Positions 37,689-46,486 of a stretch of DNA of 64,000 nucleotides are shown piece by piece. Position numbers and translations under genes: made by a program. Below the pieces are notes generated by a model. That model was given only the letters and a program-made list of their open reading frames with translations. It did not search any database and was not told where the DNA came from. Within the stretch, counting starts at the first letter, position 1. Each line of letters starts with the position of its first letter. Source of the stretch: an uncultured Sterolibacteriaceae bacterium (GTDB lineage: Bacteria > Pseudomonadota > Gammaproteobacteria > Burkholderiales > Rhodocyclaceae); the NCBI GenBank assembly GCA_937888595.1, contig CALARK010000020.1, positions 434,001-498,000 of the forward strand, read 5' to 3'.

Positions 37689-39110
37689 TCAGGATAGGGT
37701 CCGCGCCAGCCGTCGCAAGACCTCGTCCCGGCCGAGGACCGCAAGCACGCGGTCAATGGCCGGGCTTTGCGGCTGGCCGAGAAGCGCCACGCGCAGGGGA
37801 ATCGCCACCTGCGGCATCTTGAGTCCCGTCGCAGCGAGGGTTTCCTTGAGCGTCTTCGCCAGGGTTTCCGGCACAAAGTCGGCGCCGGCGAGACGGCCCA
37901 GTCGGTCGGCCAAGTCGGCCAGTGCGGCCTTCGCGGCCTCCGTCAGGTGCTGGGTCGCGAGTTCGTCGGATGGGTGCGCCGCGACATAGAACGCGTGCGC
38001 GCTGTCGGCGAGTTCGTTGAGGTTCGCCACGCGGTCCTTGTAAAGCGCGGCGATCTCGGCCGGATCGGGCACGGCCGTCTCCGTCACCCCCTCGCGGACG
38101 AGCCGCCGGCGGATCTCCTGCCCGAGGCGGGCATCGTCGGCCAGCTTGAGGTAGTGGGCATTGAGCCAGTTGAGCTTTTCGGTGTTGAATTGCGCGGCCG
38201 ACGAGGTGATGTGGTCGAGTCCGAACCATTCGATGAACTGCTGCATCGAGAAGATTTCCTCGTCGCCGTGCGACCAGCCGAGCCGGGCGAGGTAGTTCAG
38301 GACCGCTTCTGGCAGGTAGCCATCCTCGTCGTACTGCATGACCGACACCGCGCCATGGCGCTTCGAGAGCTTGGTGCCATCGTCGCCGAGGATCATCGAC
38401 AGGTGGCCGTAGAGCGGCACCGGGGCTCCGAGCGCCTGCAGCAGGTTGATCTGGCGCGGGGTGTTGTTCACGTGGTCATCGCCGCGGATGACGTGGGTGA
38501 TGCCCATGTCCCAGTCGTCCACCACGACGCAGAAGTTGTAGGTCGGCGTGCCGTCGGCGCGCGCGATGATGAAATCGTCGAGCTCCGCATTGGCGATCTC
38601 GATGCGGCCCTTGACCTGGTCGTCCCAGGCGACGACGCCTTCCGTCGGGTTGCGGAAGCGCACCACCGGCTGCACCCCGGAAGGCGGTACCGGCAGAACC
38701 TTGCCCGGCTCGGGACGCCAGCGGCCGTCATAGCGCGGCTTTTCCTTCTTCGCTTCCTGCTCGGCACGCAACGCGTCGAGTTCTTCCTTCGAGGTGTAGC
38801 AGTGGTAGGCGGTGCCGGCCGCGAGCATCTGGCCGATCACCTCCTTGTAGCGCATCATCCGCTGGGTCTGGTAGTAGGGCCCCTCGTCATGGGCGAGACC
38901 GAGCCACTGCATGCCATCGAGGATCGCCTGCACGGCCTCGGGCGTCGAGCGCGCAATGTCGGTGTCCTCGATGCGCAGCACGAACTTGCCGCCGTGGCGG
39001 CGGGCGTAGGCCCAGGCGAACAGCGCGGTACGCGCACCGCCGATGTGGAGGTAGCCGGTCGGGCTGGGGGCGAAACGGGTCTTGACGGCACGGGAGGTGA
39101 CTGCGTTCAT
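37689..39110 (-). CDS. gltX: Glutamyl-tRNA synthetase
   Basis: Charges tRNA-Glu. The 473-residue class I synthetase begins KTRFAPSPTGYLHIGGARTALFAWAYAR with the HIGH-type motif and has the KMSKS-type motif KLSKRHG. The anticodon-binding domain at the C terminus ends IDRVLAVLGRDEVLRRLARTL. ATG 39110 gives the usual N terminus; an in-frame TTG at 39128 would add six residues. A truncated palindromic element lies in frame in the anticodon-binding domain, encoding LAGADFVP at about residue 408. The next gene in this direction ends against the glycine-zipper gene. Confidence 0.96.
   Translation of the reverse strand: MNAVTSRAVKTRFAPSPTGYLHIGGARTALFAWAYARRHGGKFVLRIEDTDIARSTPEAVQAILDGMQWLGLAHDEGPYYQTQRMMRYKEVIGQMLAAGTAYHCYTSKEELDALRAEQEAKKEKPRYDGRWRPEPGKVLPVPPSGVQPVVRFRNPTEGVVAWDDQVKGRIEIANAELDDFIIARADGTPTYNFCVVVDDWDMGITHVIRGDDHVNNTPRQINLLQALGAPVPLYGHLSMILGDDGTKLSKRHGAVSVMQYDEDGYLPEAVLNYLARLGWSHGDEEIFSMQQFIEWFGLDHITSSAAQFNTEKLNWLNAHYLKLADDARLGQEIRRRLVREGVTETAVPDPAEIAALYKDRVANLNELADSAHAFYVAAHPSDELATQHLTEAAKAALADLADRLGRLAGADFVPETLAKTLKETLAATGLKMPQVAIPLRVALLGQPQSPAIDRVLAVLGRDEVLRRLARTLS
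37875..37900 (+). repeat. Dispersed palindromic element, copy 9 (in gltX, right arm decayed)
   Basis: Head AAAGTC, left arm GGCGCCG, loop GCGAGA, right arm decayed to CGGCCCA. The gene is on the opposite strand and reads it as RLAGADF, a different frame from copies 4 and 8. Confidence 0.75.
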
Positions 39111-39140
39111 GGCAAGTGGGGCGGACAAAAGTCGCGCATT

Positions 39141-41873
39141 CTACGGCCGTGCCGCGGCGAGCAGTTGCCGGGCTGCGGCGAAATCATAGCGGGCGATCGC
39201 CCGGGCGAGCCCCGGGACGGCATCGCCCAGGGCCACGGCGAATAATGCCAGATGCTCCTGCCAGAGCTGGCTGGCGCGCAGGTCGTCGGCGGCAAGATAG
39301 TCTGCCAGTTGAGCCAGCAACTCGTCGACCGGGACCGGTTCGACATTGCGGACATCCTGCGGCCGGCCGCGTGTATCGGCATGGGCATGCAGGGCGGCGA
39401 TGAAACCGGCGAGCCGGTTTTCCAGATCTCCGATGGCCGACGCTCGCGTCGAAGCGGACGCATCGTCGCGCAACGCCCGCTCGACGGCCAGCGCGGCGAC
39501 GCGCACCGATTCGGCACCGAGCAGTGCAGCGGCGCCCTTGAGGGAGTGCGCCATCCGCACGGCATCCTCCAGGCGCCCTTCATCCAGCGCGGCGCGCACC
39601 TGCGCCACATCATCGTGATGGTATTCGACGAACATCGCCAGCATGCGCGCGTAGGTCTTGTGCTGGCCGCCGGTATTGGCCAGCCCGGCAATCAGGTTGA
39701 GACCGGGAATCAGCGGCAGGTCGGCCACATCCGTCGCCATCTTGCCGGGCAGGGCCGGTGCCGGCGGGACGGCATCCACACCCTCCGATACGGACGGCAG
39801 CCAGCGCAGCAGGGCGGCATGCAGGGTCGCAGGCGTGACCGGCTTGGCGACATGGTCGTTCATGCCGGCTTCGATGCACTTGCGGCGGTCGTCGGCGAAG
39901 ACGTTGGCGGTCATCGCGAGGATCGGCGTTTCGGCATATCCCGGCAGCTGGCGGATGCGGCGCGTCGCCTCGATGCCGTCCATGCGCGGCATCTGCATGT
40001 CCATCAGGATCAGGTCGTAACGTGTCTCTGACGCCCGGGCCACCGCCACCACGCCATCCTCGGCCGAATCCGTCGCCATGCTGACGCCGTTGAGCAACTC
40101 GAGGGCCACCTCGCGATTGATCGGGTTGTCCTCCACCAGCAGGATGCGGCGGCCGGCATGGCGATGGCGAAGCGCCTCTTCATCGCTGCACTCGGCCACC
40201 GATTCGGCCGGCATCACGCCATGCCCGCGCTCCAGGCGTGCCGTAAACCAGAACCGGCTGCCCTGCCCCGGCGTACTGTCCACACCCACCTCGCCGCCCA
40301 TCAGCAGTGCGAGCCGGCGGGTGATCACCAGCCCCAGGCCGGTACCGCCAAAGTTGCGCGTGGTCGAAACGTCAGCCTGTTCGAAGGGCGAGAACAGGCG
40401 CGGCAGGACATCCGGTTCGATGCCAATGCCACTGTCCTCGACCTCGAAACGCACCAGCAGCCCGGCGCCATCCTCGGCCAACAGCTTGGCCCGTAGCGAA
40501 ATCGTGCCCCGTTCGGTGAACTTGACGGCATTGCTGGCGAAGTTGAGCAGCCCCTGGCGCAGCCGCACTGCGTCACCGCGCAACCAGCGCGGCACCGCAT
40601 TACCGTCCACCTCGATCTGCAGGCCCTTGGCGCGGGCCTGGTCACCGATCAGCGAGCGCACGTGATCGAGTACGGTACCGAGCTCGAAATCGCCATGTTC
40701 CAGCACGAATTTTCCGGCCTCGATCTTGGACAGGTCGAGGATGTCGTTGATCACCTGCAGGAGGTGGCGGGCGGCGGTATCGATCTTGTCGAGCCGCTCG
40801 ACCTGCGCCTGGGTCGGGGCATCCCGGCGCAACAGGTGGGTGAGGCCGACGATGGCATTCATCGGCGTACGGATCTCGTGACTCATGTTGGCGAGAAAGG
40901 CACTCTTGGCGCGGTTCGCGGTTTCGGCGGCGACCTTGGCCTCCACCACCTCGGCCGTCCGCTTCAGGACGCTTTCCTCGAGATGCTGGCGCTGCCGTTC
41001 CAGCGCCGCGTTGCTGTCTTCCAGCGCATGCTTGCGCGCTGCCACCTCCCCGGCCATGTGGTTGAAGCCCCGCGCCAGGTCGCAGATCTCGTCGGCACCC
41101 TCGACCGGGACGCGCACATCCTCGTCACCCGCGGCGATCCGCCGGGTTCCGTCAAGCAGGTGCGAGAGCCGGCGCAGCACCAGGCGGTCCATCAGCAGGC
41201 CGAGCACGAGGAATACGGTAGCGAAGATCATCAGGTCACGCGCCAGGCGATCCTGCCAGCGCTTCGACAGGGCGGTCTCGTAGCGCTCCAGCGGCAGCTT
41301 GATGCTCATGACGCCACGCAGGTCGCCTTCCTTGTAGCCGTAGGACTCGCTGTACTGGCTGCGTATGCTTTCCGGCGCGTCCGTTTCCTCGCCATGGCAT
41401 TTCAGGCAGTAGTCCTCGATCCAGATCGGCGCGGTGTAGTGGAACCAGCGTCGCCCGCCGTCATCCTGGATCGGCAACATGCGTTCCTCGACCCTGGGAT
41501 TGGCACGGAAGTAGGCCATCGCCTCGAGTTCGAACTGGTCCGCGCGATTGGCGGGGTTGCGCGGCCGGTCGGAAACGTTGTTGAAGCGGTAGCCGTTATC
41601 GTTCCAGTGCTTGTAGTCGGCCGAGATACGCGACAGCGAATGCGCCGGGAGAAAACCGACGGTCTTGCTGTTCACCGGCAGACCGCTGTCGATGAACTGC
41701 TTGTGATAGACGCGGCGAGTCGCCATCAGCAGGCCGCGGATTGTATGCACGTCGAGTTCCTGCTCCGCGCGCTGGTCCGCGGCGATCTTTTGCCAGGCCG
41801 TGTACAGATCGATCGTCATCACCGCGGCCAGCACCAGCCCGAGCACGATCCACATTTTCGCGCGCAGCTTCAC
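39141..41873 (-). CDS. Hybrid histidine kinase with heme-c-type periplasmic sensor, REC and HPt
   Basis: A 910-residue membrane sensor. After one helix (about 7-25), a Tll0287-like/DUF3365 periplasmic domain carries a c-type heme motif CLKCH (C156, C159, H160) in WIEDYCLKCHGEET, followed by GYKEGDLRGVMSIKLP. A second helix and HAMP lead to HisKA with H332 (MSHEIRTPMN), an ATPase with NFGGTGLGLVI, a receiver with D625 (LMDMQMPRMDG) and a C-terminal HPt with H776 (AHSLKGAAAL). Covalent heme would make it a redox, CO, NO or O2 sensor. It lies 37 bases downstream of the HD-GYP regulator on the same strand. A palindromic element core lies in the REC-HPt linker. Confidence 0.93.
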   Translation of the reverse strand: MKLRAKMWIVLGLVLAAVMTIDLYTAWQKIAADQRAEQELDVHTIRGLLMATRRVYHKQFIDSGLPVNSKTVGFLPAHSLSRISADYKHWNDNGYRFNNVSDRPRNPANRADQFELEAMAYFRANPRVEERMLPIQDDGGRRWFHYTAPIWIEDYCLKCHGEETDAPESIRSQYSESYGYKEGDLRGVMSIKLPLERYETALSKRWQDRLARDLMIFATVFLVLGLLMDRLVLRRLSHLLDGTRRIAAGDEDVRVPVEGADEICDLARGFNHMAGEVAARKHALEDSNAALERQRQHLEESVLKRTAEVVEAKVAAETANRAKSAFLANMSHEIRTPMNAIVGLTHLLRRDAPTQAQVERLDKIDTAARHLLQVINDILDLSKIEAGKFVLEHGDFELGTVLDHVRSLIGDQARAKGLQIEVDGNAVPRWLRGDAVRLRQGLLNFASNAVKFTERGTISLRAKLLAEDGAGLLVRFEVEDSGIGIEPDVLPRLFSPFEQADVSTTRNFGGTGLGLVITRRLALLMGGEVGVDSTPGQGSRFWFTARLERGHGVMPAESVAECSDEEALRHRHAGRRILLVEDNPINREVALELLNGVSMATDSAEDGVVAVARASETRYDLILMDMQMPRMDGIEATRRIRQLPGYAETPILAMTANVFADDRRKCIEAGMNDHVAKPVTPATLHAALLRWLPSVSEGVDAVPPAPALPGKMATDVADLPLIPGLNLIAGLANTGGQHKTYARMLAMFVEYHHDDVAQVRAALDEGRLEDAVRMAHSLKGAAALLGAESVRVAALAVERALRDDASASTRASAIGDLENRLAGFIAALHAHADTRGRPQDVRNVEPVPVDELLAQLADYLAADDLRASQLWQEHLALFAVALGDAVPGLARAIARYDFAAARQLLAAARP
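39757..39776 (+). repeat. Dispersed palindromic element, copy 10 (core only, in kinase gene)
   Basis: Left arm GGTGCCG, loop GCGGGA, right arm CGGCATC, without the AAAAGTC head. The minus-strand kinase reads it as AVPPAPAL between REC and HPt. Confidence 0.6.
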
Positions 41874-41885
41874 GACCTGCTCCTA

Positions 41886-41909
41886 GACCGACGCCGGCGA
41901 GACGACGGC
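41886..41909 (+). repeat. Possible degenerate palindromic element, copy 11
   Basis: GACGCCG, GCGAGA and CGACGGC resemble the arms and loop of the dispersed element, in the 37-base gap between the heme kinase and HD-GYP genes. The head is lost. Confidence 0.4.
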
Positions 41910-41910
41910 A

Positions 41911-43011
<1,101 letters not shown>

Positions 43012-43083
43012 CGATTGCGTGCTCACTGTTTTATGGCATGCGAAGCGTGCCATTGTAGGCCCCACATTAGCGCTACATTTGAC

Positions 43084-44322
43084 GTGTATCAATCCGACCG
43101 ACCACAACGTTCCCGCACCCAGACGGCCTTGCCGGCGCTGCGTTCGCGCAATTACCGCCTGTTTTTCGCCGGCCAGCTGGTTTCGCTGGTCGGCACATGG
43201 ATGCAGCAGATCGCGATGACATGGCTCGCATACCGCCTGACCGATTCGGTCGCGATGCTCGGCCTGGTCGGCTTCGCTGGCCAGATTCCGATCCTCCTGT
43301 TCAGCACGTTCGCCGGCGTCTGGAACGATCGTCTCGACCGGCGTCGCCTGCTGCTGGCGACACAGGCGCTGTCGATGACACAGGCACTGCTGCTGTTCGG
43401 TCTGACGGTCACGCATCTCATCACGCCCACGGCACTGGTCGGTCTCGCCTTTCTGCTTGGCTGCATCAATGCGGTCGACCTGCCCGCCCGCCAGGCTTTC
43501 GTCGCCCAACTGGTCGAGGACAAGGCCGACCTGCCCAATGCGATCGGCCTCAACTCGTTCCTGATGAACGGCTCTCGCTTCATCGGTCCGGCACTCGCGG
43601 GGCTGCTTGTCGCTACAGCCGGTGAAGCGGCCTGTTTCCTGATCAACGCCGGCTCGTATCTCGCCGTGCTGCTCGCACTCGCCGCGATCCGCGTGGCACC
43701 GCGGCCGGCACGGGCGCACTCGCGGGCCTGGGCCGCATTGCGCGACGGACTCGGCTATGCCTTCAGCCACCCGCAGATCCGGCTGCCGCTGATGATGGTC
43801 GCCGGCTTTAGTTTTTTCGTCACGCCCTATGCGGTAATGATGCCGGTATTCGCACGAGAAATATTCCAGGGCGGGGCGGCAACCTATGGCTTCCTGATCG
43901 GCAGTGCCGGGTTCGGGTCGTTAAGCGCAGCGCTGTTTCTCGCACTTCGTGGCGGAAGGCGACACGACGGCCTTGACATCCTCGTGGCGCGCGCAACGCT
44001 CGCCGGCGGGACGCTGCTCGCCGCTTTTGCGCTTACGCCGTCGGTATCCGTCGCCTATCCCCTGCTCGCAGCGCTGGGTTGCAGCGTGATCCTCACCGTC
44101 GCCGGCAGCAATACCCTGATCCAGGTGGTGGTGGAAGAGGAGTATCGTGGGCGGGTGATGGCGATCTTCTCGACGGCTTTTCTCGGGATCGCCCCGCTGG
44201 GCAGCCTGGCGGTCGGTTCGCTGGGTGAAGTTTTCGGGGTGAGGCCGACGCTACTGGTCTGCGGACTCTGCGCCGGCGGGCTGGGGGTGGCCTATCTGCG
44301 CCAGTTGGTGCAACGGCCCTGA
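43084..44322 (+). CDS. MFS transporter, EntS/enterobactin-exporter-like family
   Basis: Twelve-helix exporter of the MFS_3/EntS type, about 412 residues. Family signs are LRSRNYRLFFAGQLVSLVGTWMQQIAMTWLAYRLT at the N terminus, DRLDRRRLLLATQ in the loop after helix 2-3, and DLPARQAFVAQLVEDKADLPNAIGLNSFLMNGSRFIGPALAG. The upstream frame is open but unrelated, so the start is uncertain: GTG 43084 gives a short tail before the first conserved residue and TTG 43129 is an alternative. Neither has a good ribosome binding site. The substrate is unknown. It faces HU, with a terminator between. Confidence 0.88.
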   Translation: MYQSDRPQRSRTQTALPALRSRNYRLFFAGQLVSLVGTWMQQIAMTWLAYRLTDSVAMLGLVGFAGQIPILLFSTFAGVWNDRLDRRRLLLATQALSMTQALLLFGLTVTHLITPTALVGLAFLLGCINAVDLPARQAFVAQLVEDKADLPNAIGLNSFLMNGSRFIGPALAGLLVATAGEAACFLINAGSYLAVLLALAAIRVAPRPARAHSRAWAALRDGLGYAFSHPQIRLPLMMVAGFSFFVTPYAVMMPVFAREIFQGGAATYGFLIGSAGFGSLSAALFLALRGGRRHDGLDILVARATLAGGTLLAAFALTPSVSVAYPLLAALGCSVILTVAGSNTLIQVVVEEEYRGRVMAIFSTAFLGIAPLGSLAVGSLGEVFGVRPTLLVCGLCAGGLGVAYLRQLVQRP

Positions 44323-44352
44323 AGTCGCTGGCGTGAAAGGACGGGCGTAAAA

Positions 44353-44375
44353 AAGGCGCCCTCACGGGGCGCCTT
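44353..44375 (-). terminator. Intrinsic terminator of the HU gene
   Basis: A perfect nine-base stem (44353-44361 with 44367-44375) and five-base loop. On the minus strand it is followed by a run of six T bases and an A, a classic Rho-independent signal just after the HU stop. Confidence 0.88.
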
Positions 44376-44399
44376 CTGAAGTTCGCCTCTTCGGGGCGA

Positions 44400-44696
44400 T
44401 TACTTCTTGGTGGCCTTCTTCTTGCCCGCTACGGCGGTCTTGAAGCCGGCACCGGCGGTGAAGCGCGGCACGGTGGTCGCGGCGATCTTCAGCTTTTCGC
44501 CGGTCTTCGGATTGACGCCGGTACGAGCAGCGCGCTTGGCAGCCTTGAAGGTGCCGAAACCGACGAGAGTCACCGCATTGCCCTTGGCGACGGACTTGAC
44601 GACGGCATCGATCATCGCATCCAGGGCTTTGCCTGCAGCAGCCTTGCTGATGGCGGCTTCCTTGGCGGCGATTTCGATCAGATCCCCTTTGTTCAT
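44400..44696 (-). CDS. HU-family nucleoid protein
   Basis: A 98-residue histone-like DNA-binding protein. MNKGDLIEIAAKEAAISKAAAGKALDAM forms the helical base and VTLVGFGTFKAAKRAARTGVNPKTGEKLKI the beta-arm with the proline-containing PKTGE tip. The C terminus is a short lysine-rich tail (GKKKATKK), a modest betaproteobacterial extension. GAGGAG precedes the ATG, and a good promoter and terminator flank the gene, so it is a single-gene unit that is probably highly expressed. Confidence 0.96.
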   Translation of the reverse strand: MNKGDLIEIAAKEAAISKAAAGKALDAMIDAVVKSVAKGNAVTLVGFGTFKAAKRAARTGVNPKTGEKLKIAATTVPRFTAGAGFKTAVAGKKKATKK

Positions 44697-44740
44697 GTTG
44701 GTCTGCTCCTCAAGATTGAAAGGCTACATAGCCGGCGGCC

Positions 44741-44771
44741 ATTCTAACTGGATATCCGGCCTTGCCGTCAA
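44741..44771 (-). promoter_or_regulatory. Sigma-70 promoter of the HU gene
   Basis: Read on the minus strand, -35 TTGACG (44766-44771) and -10 TAGAAT (44741-44746) are separated by 19 bases. The spacing is at the long end, but both boxes are good. Confidence 0.6.
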
Positions 44772-44828
44772 GGGGTTGTCCAAGATTTTTATGCCGCACA
44801 GCCGCATGGCGTCAATGTTTGCGGCTTT

Positions 44829-44845
44829 GCGCCTATAATCGCGCC
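44829..44845 (+). promoter_or_regulatory. Candidate promoter core of the 45-residue peptide gene
   Basis: TATAAT at 44834-44839 within GCGCCTATAATCGCGCC, identical over 17 bases to the segment before prfB. The -35 region is not clear. Confidence 0.5.
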
Positions 44846-44884
44846 GACCCCATTTGCTCCCCACGGGGAACCAGGAGATTGCAC

Positions 44885-45022
44885 ATGCTGTTCATTCTGT
44901 ACTACATCGTCGCCATCGTGATTCTGGTACTGCACTTCACTGGAGTGCTCGCCCGACACAACCTAGAATGGCTCGTTCTGGTACTCGCCGTAACGGTGTT
45001 CCCCGCGGTCATCTACCTCTAG
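44885..45022 (+). CDS. Small hydrophobic membrane peptide, 45 residues
   Basis: Short gene encoding MLFILYYIVAIVILVLHFTG followed by VLARHNLEWLVLVLAVTVFPAVIYL: two hydrophobic helices joined by a short polar turn (ARHNLE). A strong ribosome binding site AGGAGA lies six bases before the ATG and a TATAAT box 45 bases before it, so this is very probably a real gene and not chance. I do not recognise the family. It lies between the HU gene (divergent) and thrC (convergent, 18 bases away). Confidence 0.75.
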   Translation: MLFILYYIVAIVILVLHFTGVLARHNLEWLVLVLAVTVFPAVIYL

Positions 45023-45040
45023 CTGGGTTCGGCTGACAAT

Positions 45041-46468
45041 TCAGCAAGCGCTGGCGATCAGCGCCTTCACCGTCGCCACGTCGGGGTCCATTACCTCGAC
45101 GCGTTGCGGCAGATTCTCTATCCCTTCAAGTTCCTTCGGCCGACCGGGTTCCATGCCCAGCGCCTCCTGGATCGTTTCGGCAAACTTCACGGGCTGGGCC
45201 GTCTCGAGCACGATCATCGGCACGCCGGCCACGCCGTGTTCGCGCGCCACCTTCACCGCATCCGCGGTATGCGTGTCGATCATCACCTGATGCCTTTCCC
45301 AGACATCGCGAATCGTGGCGAGCCGATCGGCATGCATGCTCCTGCCGGAGACGAAACCGAAGGCGGGTAGTTGCGCCATGAAGGGCGTGCCATTGAGATC
45401 GAAACTGCCACCGGCCTCCACCCTGGCCCATAGCTCGCGCACCATGGCGGGATCGCGGCCGACCAGGTCGAAGACGAAACGCTCGAAGTTAGAGGCCTTC
45501 GAGATGTCCATCGACGGACTCGACGTGACGTAGGTATCGGCCGTGCCGCGCGGGCGGTAGATGCCGCTGCGGAAGAATTCGTCCAGCACGTCGTTCTCGT
45601 TGGTCGCCAGCACGAGGCGGGCGATCGGCAGGCCCATCATGCGGGCGATGTGTCCGGCGCAGATGTTGCCGAAGTTGCCCGAGGGCACGCTGAAGGCGAC
45701 CTGCTCGTCGTTCGACTTCGTCGCCGCGAAATAGCCTTTGAAGTAATAGACGATCTGGGCCAGCACGCGCGCCCAGTTGATCGAGTTGACCGCGCCGATC
45801 TTGTACTGCGCCTTGAAGATGGCGTCGTTGGAGACTGACTTTACGATGTCCTGGCAGTCGTCGAACATGCCCTTGATGGCGATATTGACGATGTTCGGAT
45901 CCTGCAGCGAATACATCTGTGCGCGCTGGAAAGCCGACATCTTGCCGTGCGGCGAGAGCATGAAGACACGCACGCCCTTTTTCCCGCGCATCGCGTACTC
46001 GGCGGCGGAGCCGGTATCGCCCGAGGTGGCGCCGAGGATGTTGATCGTCTCGCCGCGCTTCGCCAGCACGTACTCGAACAGGTTGCCGAGCAACTGCATC
46101 GCCATGTCCTTGAAGGCGAGCGTCGGGCCGTTCGAAAGCTCCAGCAGGTGGAACCCGGGCTCCAGCGTCGTCAACGGCGTGATGTCGGACGCATCGCGAC
46201 CGGGCCGGCACCAGCGGTAGGTTTGCCCGGTGTAGGTACGATCGACAATCGTCTTGAGGTCGCAGGCCGGGATGTCGTCGATATATTTCTGCAGGATCCT
46301 GAGCGCCAGCGCATGGTAGGGCAGCTCGCGCCACTCCGCGAGTTCGGCGGCGGAGATCTGCGGATAGGCCTGCGGCAGATAGAGGCCACCGTCCGGGGCG
46401 AGGCCGCCGAGCAGGATGTCGCAAAAGGACTGGGGGGCGGCGCCGCCACGCGTAGAGATGTATTTCAT
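45041..46468 (-). CDS. thrC: Threonine synthase
   Basis: PLP enzyme converting O-phosphohomoserine to threonine. The 475-residue protein starts MKYISTRGGAAPQSFCDILLGGLAPDGGLYLP, the family N terminus. The PLP lysine is in LSNGPTLAFKDMAMQLLGNLFEY, and ILGATSGDTGSAAEYAMRGKKGVRVFMLSPHGKMSAFQ forms the phosphate-binding region. It is the last gene of the set alaA, hom, membrane protein, thrC, all on the minus strand, with 18 bases before it. Confidence 0.97.
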   Translation of the reverse strand: MKYISTRGGAAPQSFCDILLGGLAPDGGLYLPQAYPQISAAELAEWRELPYHALALRILQKYIDDIPACDLKTIVDRTYTGQTYRWCRPGRDASDITPLTTLEPGFHLLELSNGPTLAFKDMAMQLLGNLFEYVLAKRGETINILGATSGDTGSAAEYAMRGKKGVRVFMLSPHGKMSAFQRAQMYSLQDPNIVNIAIKGMFDDCQDIVKSVSNDAIFKAQYKIGAVNSINWARVLAQIVYYFKGYFAATKSNDEQVAFSVPSGNFGNICAGHIARMMGLPIARLVLATNENDVLDEFFRSGIYRPRGTADTYVTSSPSMDISKASNFERFVFDLVGRDPAMVRELWARVEAGGSFDLNGTPFMAQLPAFGFVSGRSMHADRLATIRDVWERHQVMIDTHTADAVKVAREHGVAGVPMIVLETAQPVKFAETIQEALGMEPGRPKELEGIENLPQRVEVMDPDVATVKALIASAC

Positions 46469-46486
46469 GGGAACGGAAATGAAAGG

